A stretch of DNA of 25,242 nt, taken from positions 1 to 25,242 of the IMG/VR virus record IMGVR_UViG_3300015265_000017; one strand, 5' to 3'. The notes beneath the pieces were generated by a model that ran no database searches, was not told the DNA's origin, and worked only from the letters and a program-made list of their open reading frames with translations. Positions 23,202 through 25,242 of the stretch are shown here, one piece after another. The stretch is from a virus. Numbering within the stretch: position 1 is the first letter of the stretch; every line of letters begins with the position of its first letter. Both the position numbers and the translations under genes were made by a program.

Positions 23202-23435
23202 CTATTCTGGCTGAGCCGGATCATCACTTGACTGATGCAGCCTTGACTGCTGAACCACCCTGGCCACAGCGACGGCGATACTAAGCCCCATATTCACCAC
23301 GGCAAAAACCAGAGGGTCCACCGCGCCTTGGAACACAGACCAACCGGCAGCGGCGGCATTCAGCACTGCGCCTGCAATTGCCAATTGAACACTGGTCATG
23401 CGCCAGAACTTTCGCCATTCAGGGATTAATTTCAT
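23202..23435 (-). CDS. Holin-like membrane protein (DUF7940-type)
   Basis: The 77-residue product starts MKLIPEWRKFWRMTSVQLAIAG, a hallmark of a small holin-type family of Pseudomonas and other phages, with two hydrophobic helices (about 14-32 and 40-60) and a charged C terminus (HQSSDDPAQPE). It would form the inner-membrane holes that let the endolysin out. The start overlaps the preceding lipoprotein frame by 17 bases. The endolysin itself is about 20 kb downstream in the same operon. The longer open frame to 23498 lies inside the lipoprotein gene. Confidence 0.75.
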   Translation of the reverse strand: MKLIPEWRKFWRMTSVQLAIAGAVLNAAAAGWSVFQGAVDPLVFAVVNMGLSIAVAVARVVQQSRLHQSSDDPAQPE

Positions 23436-23655
23436 GGTTCGACTTCGCTGCAGGCAGTTTCTCGAGGCTTTCGGCATAGCGCTTCCACTCTTTGGCACTT
23501 TTCAGGGCCTCACGTAGGCGCTCGTCTTGACCTGGCTGGCATTGTTCGCTGACGTATCGATAGACGGTTGTACGTTGAACCTTCAGGGGTTCGCGGATCG
23601 TTTCCTTGTGCGCACAGCCCGTGAGCAGAATGAGGACGATCAGCAGGCGATTCAC
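23419..23655 (-). CDS. Small phage lipoprotein, possible second o-spanin
   Basis: The 78-residue product (GTG start at 23655) has a clear lipoprotein signal: a short basic start, a run of Leu/Ile/Val and lipobox LLTGC with Cys14. The mature part has a strand-like region (LKVQRTTVYRYVSEQCQPG) and a helix (DERLREALKSAKEWKRYAESLEKL). The start overlaps the upstream membrane-protein stop (GTGA) and the end overlaps the holin start. Unlike the other Rz1-like protein it is not Pro-rich. Position beside a holin suggests a lysis or envelope role. Confidence 0.6.
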   Translation of the reverse strand: MNRLLIVLILLTGCAHKETIREPLKVQRTTVYRYVSEQCQPGQDERLREALKSAKEWKRYAESLEKLPAAKSNHEINP

Positions 23656-23969
23656 TTTGGTCTACCTGTTTGGACGAAGGCCTTCAGGCTCTCCCCTACC
23701 TGGTCGATCTTGAACTCCTGACGCTGGGTACTGACGCGAAGGGAGTCGACGAGCTTGTCGGTCGACTCCCTCGATCGCTCCAACGAGTCAACCCGCTGCC
23801 CGATCAGAGCCTGATTTGTCTGGTACGCCGCGAGTTGCACCTGGAGCGAACCGAGCGAACCTACGACATAAACAAAGGCACCAATGGCACCAGCCGACAG
23901 GATCGTTTGCAGTATCGGAACAGCGACCTTGAATGTGGTGCTGTCTGCAATGCGCGAAACTTCAGTCAT
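23652..23969 (-). CDS. Membrane-anchored coiled-coil protein, possible lysis protein
   Basis: The 105-residue product has a single hydrophobic segment (about residues 15-40, ILSAGAIGAFVYVVGSLGSL) followed by a long coiled coil (45-95, QVDSLERSRESTDKLVDSLRV-like heptads). This topology is like an i-spanin or a holin accessory protein. It is the first gene after the late promoter and tandem terminators and overlaps the lipoprotein gene (GTGA). I see no clear ribosome site. The family is not recognised. Confidence 0.6.
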   Translation of the reverse strand: MTEVSRIADSTTFKVAVPILQTILSAGAIGAFVYVVGSLGSLQVQLAAYQTNQALIGQRVDSLERSRESTDKLVDSLRVSTQRQEFKIDQVGESLKAFVQTGRPK

Positions 23970-24047
23970 TGGCGGTACCGTGCGAATTTAAGTCAGCTCC
24001 AACAGCACTCCCAGCTCGGAGCAATGGGTGTGGTGGAGCCGAAAACG

Positions 24048-24073
24048 AAAAAGCCCCGGCAAATGCCGAGGCT
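24048..24073 (-). terminator. Second of two tandem terminators (tR'-like)
   Basis: On the minus strand a 9-bp stem (AGCCTCGGC / GCCGGGGCT, one wobble) with loop ATTT is followed by TTTTCG. With the adjacent terminator it blocks late transcription in the absence of the antiterminator. Confidence 0.85.
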
Positions 24074-24091
24074 CTGTGAACTGTAGAAAGC

Positions 24092-24117
24092 AAAAAGCCC
24101 ATCTCGTAGACGGGCTT
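24092..24117 (-). terminator. First of two tandem terminators (tR'-like)
   Basis: On the minus strand a 9-bp stem (AAGCCCGTC / GATGGGCTT, one G-T wobble) with loop TACGA is followed by a T run. It begins about 30 bases after the late promoter -10 box, so an unmodified transcript would be very short. Confidence 0.85.
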
Positions 24118-24148
24118 TGCACGCGGAAAAACCGCAAAGTAACTGAAA

Positions 24149-24175
24149 TCTATAGTTAGACCCCGGCCCTGTCAA
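24149..24175 (-). promoter_or_regulatory. Late promoter (pR'-like)
   Basis: A perfect -35 box TTGACA (24170-24175) and a -10 box TATAGA (24149-24154) are separated by 15 bases. The -35 box overlaps the TGA stop of the Q-like gene. Promoter, then two intrinsic terminators, then all late genes is the classic arrangement for Q-dependent late expression. The short spacer is compatible with a promoter that needs help or pauses early. Confidence 0.65.
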
Positions 24176-24525
24176 GCTGCTTCGCGACGAAAATCCAGAG
24201 CACCGTCAATCCACGCAATACCAGCCTTCCAGAGCTGGCGAGTCTTCTCTTCGCCGAAGCCCATCTTCTTTCCGACATCGATCAGCGCCTTGTCCCGAGC
24301 GGTGTAGTACTTCATCAGCACATTGCCGCACTCCGGATAGCGCTTCAGCAATCGGCCCATCAAACCGTCAATCATCAGCGCGTCGTCATCCGTAATCATC
24401 GGCGACAGGATTGTGTTCTCACGAGATGCACAACAGGAAACGCCCGACCCTAGGACAACCCAGCGGCCCCAATGCTCAAGCAGATCCTCAGCGGCGCGCT
24501 CTTTAAACGATGGTGTGAAGGCCAT
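24172..24525 (-). CDS. Antitermination protein Q-like
   Basis: The 117-residue product has the pattern of the phage antiterminator Q family of Pseudomonas phages: LLEHWGRWVVLGSGVSCC, a conserved DDDALMIDGLMGRLLKRYPE segment and a helix-turn-helix-like ALIDVGKKMGFGEEKTRQLWKAGIAWIDGAL. Q-type proteins load onto RNA polymerase at the late promoter and let it pass terminators. The context agrees: a promoter starts within its stop codon and tandem terminators follow. A GGAGA ribosome site lies eight bases before the start; the gene begins 3 bases after its upstream neighbour. Confidence 0.82.
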   Translation of the reverse strand: MAFTPSFKERAAEDLLEHWGRWVVLGSGVSCCASRENTILSPMITDDDALMIDGLMGRLLKRYPECGNVLMKYYTARDKALIDVGKKMGFGEEKTRQLWKAGIAWIDGALDFRREAA

Positions 24526-24528
24526 GAC

Positions 24529-24843
24529 TCAATCTCCCTTATAAGACGAGCCACCCGGCCCGCGACGGTTGATGTCTTGGTATTGAGCGACGACCCCGTC
24601 GACCTTTACCGGCAGAGATGCAACGTGGCGCTCTTGGCGGATCAGCATGCCGAGCTGAACGACCAAGTCATCCACTGGCAGAGGCTCCAGCGTTTCGGCA
24701 TGCACCAGGCCGGAAGCGTGGCAACCGATGCAGTCGAGCTGATGAAATACGCCCTTGACCAACCCCTTCCCGGCACAAGATGGGCAGTCGGTGAGCGGGA
24801 TCTGGCGGCGCACAAAGGCGGGGCCATGCTGCTTTTTATCCAT
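24529..24843 (-). CDS. Small zinc-ribbon protein, function unknown
   Basis: The 104-residue product contains two CxxC knuckles, CPSCAGKG and CIGCHASG, about 13 residues apart, resembling half of the DnaJ Cys-rich zinc module. The rest is a Leu/Val-rich helix region (PLPVDDLVVQLGMLIRQERHVA) and a polar tail. It has no obvious enzymatic motif and I do not recognise a named family. The start at 24843 is supported by GAGG inside the stop region of the integrase gene, suggesting coupling. It precedes the Q-like gene, where nin-region type genes usually lie. Confidence 0.7.
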   Translation of the reverse strand: MDKKQHGPAFVRRQIPLTDCPSCAGKGLVKGVFHQLDCIGCHASGLVHAETLEPLPVDDLVVQLGMLIRQERHVASLPVKVDGVVAQYQDINRRGPGGSSYKGD

Positions 24844-24845
24844 TT

Positions 24846-25242
24846 TTAAACCTCGCCTATGGTTGATTCTTGAATAGGCCCGCAAGCCTTCTGTTCTGGG
24901 GCTTCCAGAGGATTACCCGAATTTCCGTTTCTACCGTCCTCCAACCCGTGAATCAGGGAAAAACCCTTGCCGTCTAAATGGCCGTGCCACAGCTCAAGAG
25001 CAGCGCGCTTGCGTTCTTCAACGGTCGTATGGATGTAGGCCTGCACGTTGTGGCCCATGGCGTGGTTGATCAGCATCTCGCCAATCAGGAAGTCGATCCC
25101 GAGGTCTGCCCAGCCGGTACGGGCCAACTTGCGCAGGTCGTGACTGCTCCACTCGCCCTTCCCCAACCCGGTGAACACAGCGCTGGCCTGGCCTTCGCTC
25201 ATGCCCTTTCCACTGTGGGAGCGAAACAGGCAATCGCCGTCG
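24846..25242 (-). CDS. Tyrosine recombinase/integrase, C-terminal part (open at right edge)
   Basis: The frame is open to the window edge, so only the last 132 codons are visible. They include the box-II signature HDLRKLARTGW (His and Arg of the active site), INHAMGH and the nucleophile region QAYIHTTVEERK with the likely catalytic Tyr. This is the C-terminal catalytic core of phage integrases. It would cut and join att sites. It lies directly upstream of the zinc-ribbon and Q-like genes, which is an unusual place for the main integrase of a lambda-like phage, so it may be a second recombinase. N-terminal arm-binding and core-binding domains are outside the window. Confidence 0.85.
   Translation of the reverse strand, partial: DGDCLFRSHSGKGMSEGQASAVFTGLGKGEWSSHDLRKLARTGWADLGIDFLIGEMLINHAMGHNVQAYIHTTVEERKRAALELWHGHLDGKGFSLIHGLEDGRNGNSGNPLEAPEQKACGPIQESTIGEV

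Noticed and set aside
23993-24175. 60-codon minus-strand frame in the promoter-terminator region
   Set aside because: It would start inside the -35 box and run through both terminator stems; Cys/Ser/Phe-rich composition looks non-coding.
1-25242. CRISPR array, insertion sequence, or recognised defence system
   Set aside because: No spaced direct repeats, no transposase frame and no toxin-antitoxin, nuclease or other defence protein pattern was found; the only cargo candidates are the acyltransferase and the coiled-coil protein.
2331-25242. Tailocin (headless phage-tail bacteriocin) interpretation
   Set aside because: Terminase, portal, gpW, protease-capsid and joining genes are all present and intact in frame, so head assembly genes have not been lost.

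Overview
The window is the late half of a temperate tailed-phage genome integrated in a Pseudomonas-like (fluorescens-group type) chromosome. Host assignment rests on the tRNA-Val(GAC) 3' half at the left end, the GC-rich codon use and the recognisably Pseudomonas-type phage proteins. Positions 1-74 look like host DNA, holding the transcription terminator behind the tRNA. Positions 75-123 are the 3' half of tRNA-Val(GAC), the most likely attachment core. Everything to the right appears to be prophage. An intact tRNA-Val copy is expected at the far prophage end, outside the window.

Apart from one short + strand gene near the attachment site, all genes lie on the minus strand and read right to left. 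In transcription order they are: the C-terminal part of a tyrosine recombinase (open at the right edge); a small zinc-ribbon protein; a Q-type antiterminator; a late promoter whose -35 box TTGACA overlaps the Q stop codon, followed by two tandem intrinsic terminators (a pR'-tR' layout); a membrane/coiled-coil protein, a lipoprotein and a holin; a possible gpZ-like protein; a G/C-rich cos candidate; lambda-type packaging and portal genes (Nu1-like, GpA, gpW-like, gpB-like); a fused prohead protease-scaffold-major capsid protein; a strong terminator; cement and joining proteins; and a Mu-type contractile tail (sheath, tube, frameshifted chaperone, tape measure, gp43-gp48-like baseplate). Then come a glycine-rich tail fibre, its assembly protein, an SGNH esterase, a SleB-type endolysin, nested Rz/Rz1 spanins, and an acyltransferase cargo gene. 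It is therefore a lambda-like head on a Mu-like contractile tail, the arrangement known from SfV-type phages.

Most late genes overlap by a few bases (TGATG, ATGA and similar), consistent with one long, Q-dependent, translationally coupled late operon. The most informative details are a -1 frameshift site (T_TTT_TTG) in the tail chaperone that opens a gpE-like extension; a 30-codon stub matching the start of GH19-type Pseudomonas phage endolysins just upstream of an unrelated SleB-type hydrolase, which suggests endolysin replacement; an O-acetyltransferase and a tail-linked SGNH esterase in the same prophage; and two spanin-like gene pairs about 20 kb apart. I saw no CRISPR array, insertion sequence, rRNA or recognisable anti-phage defence system.
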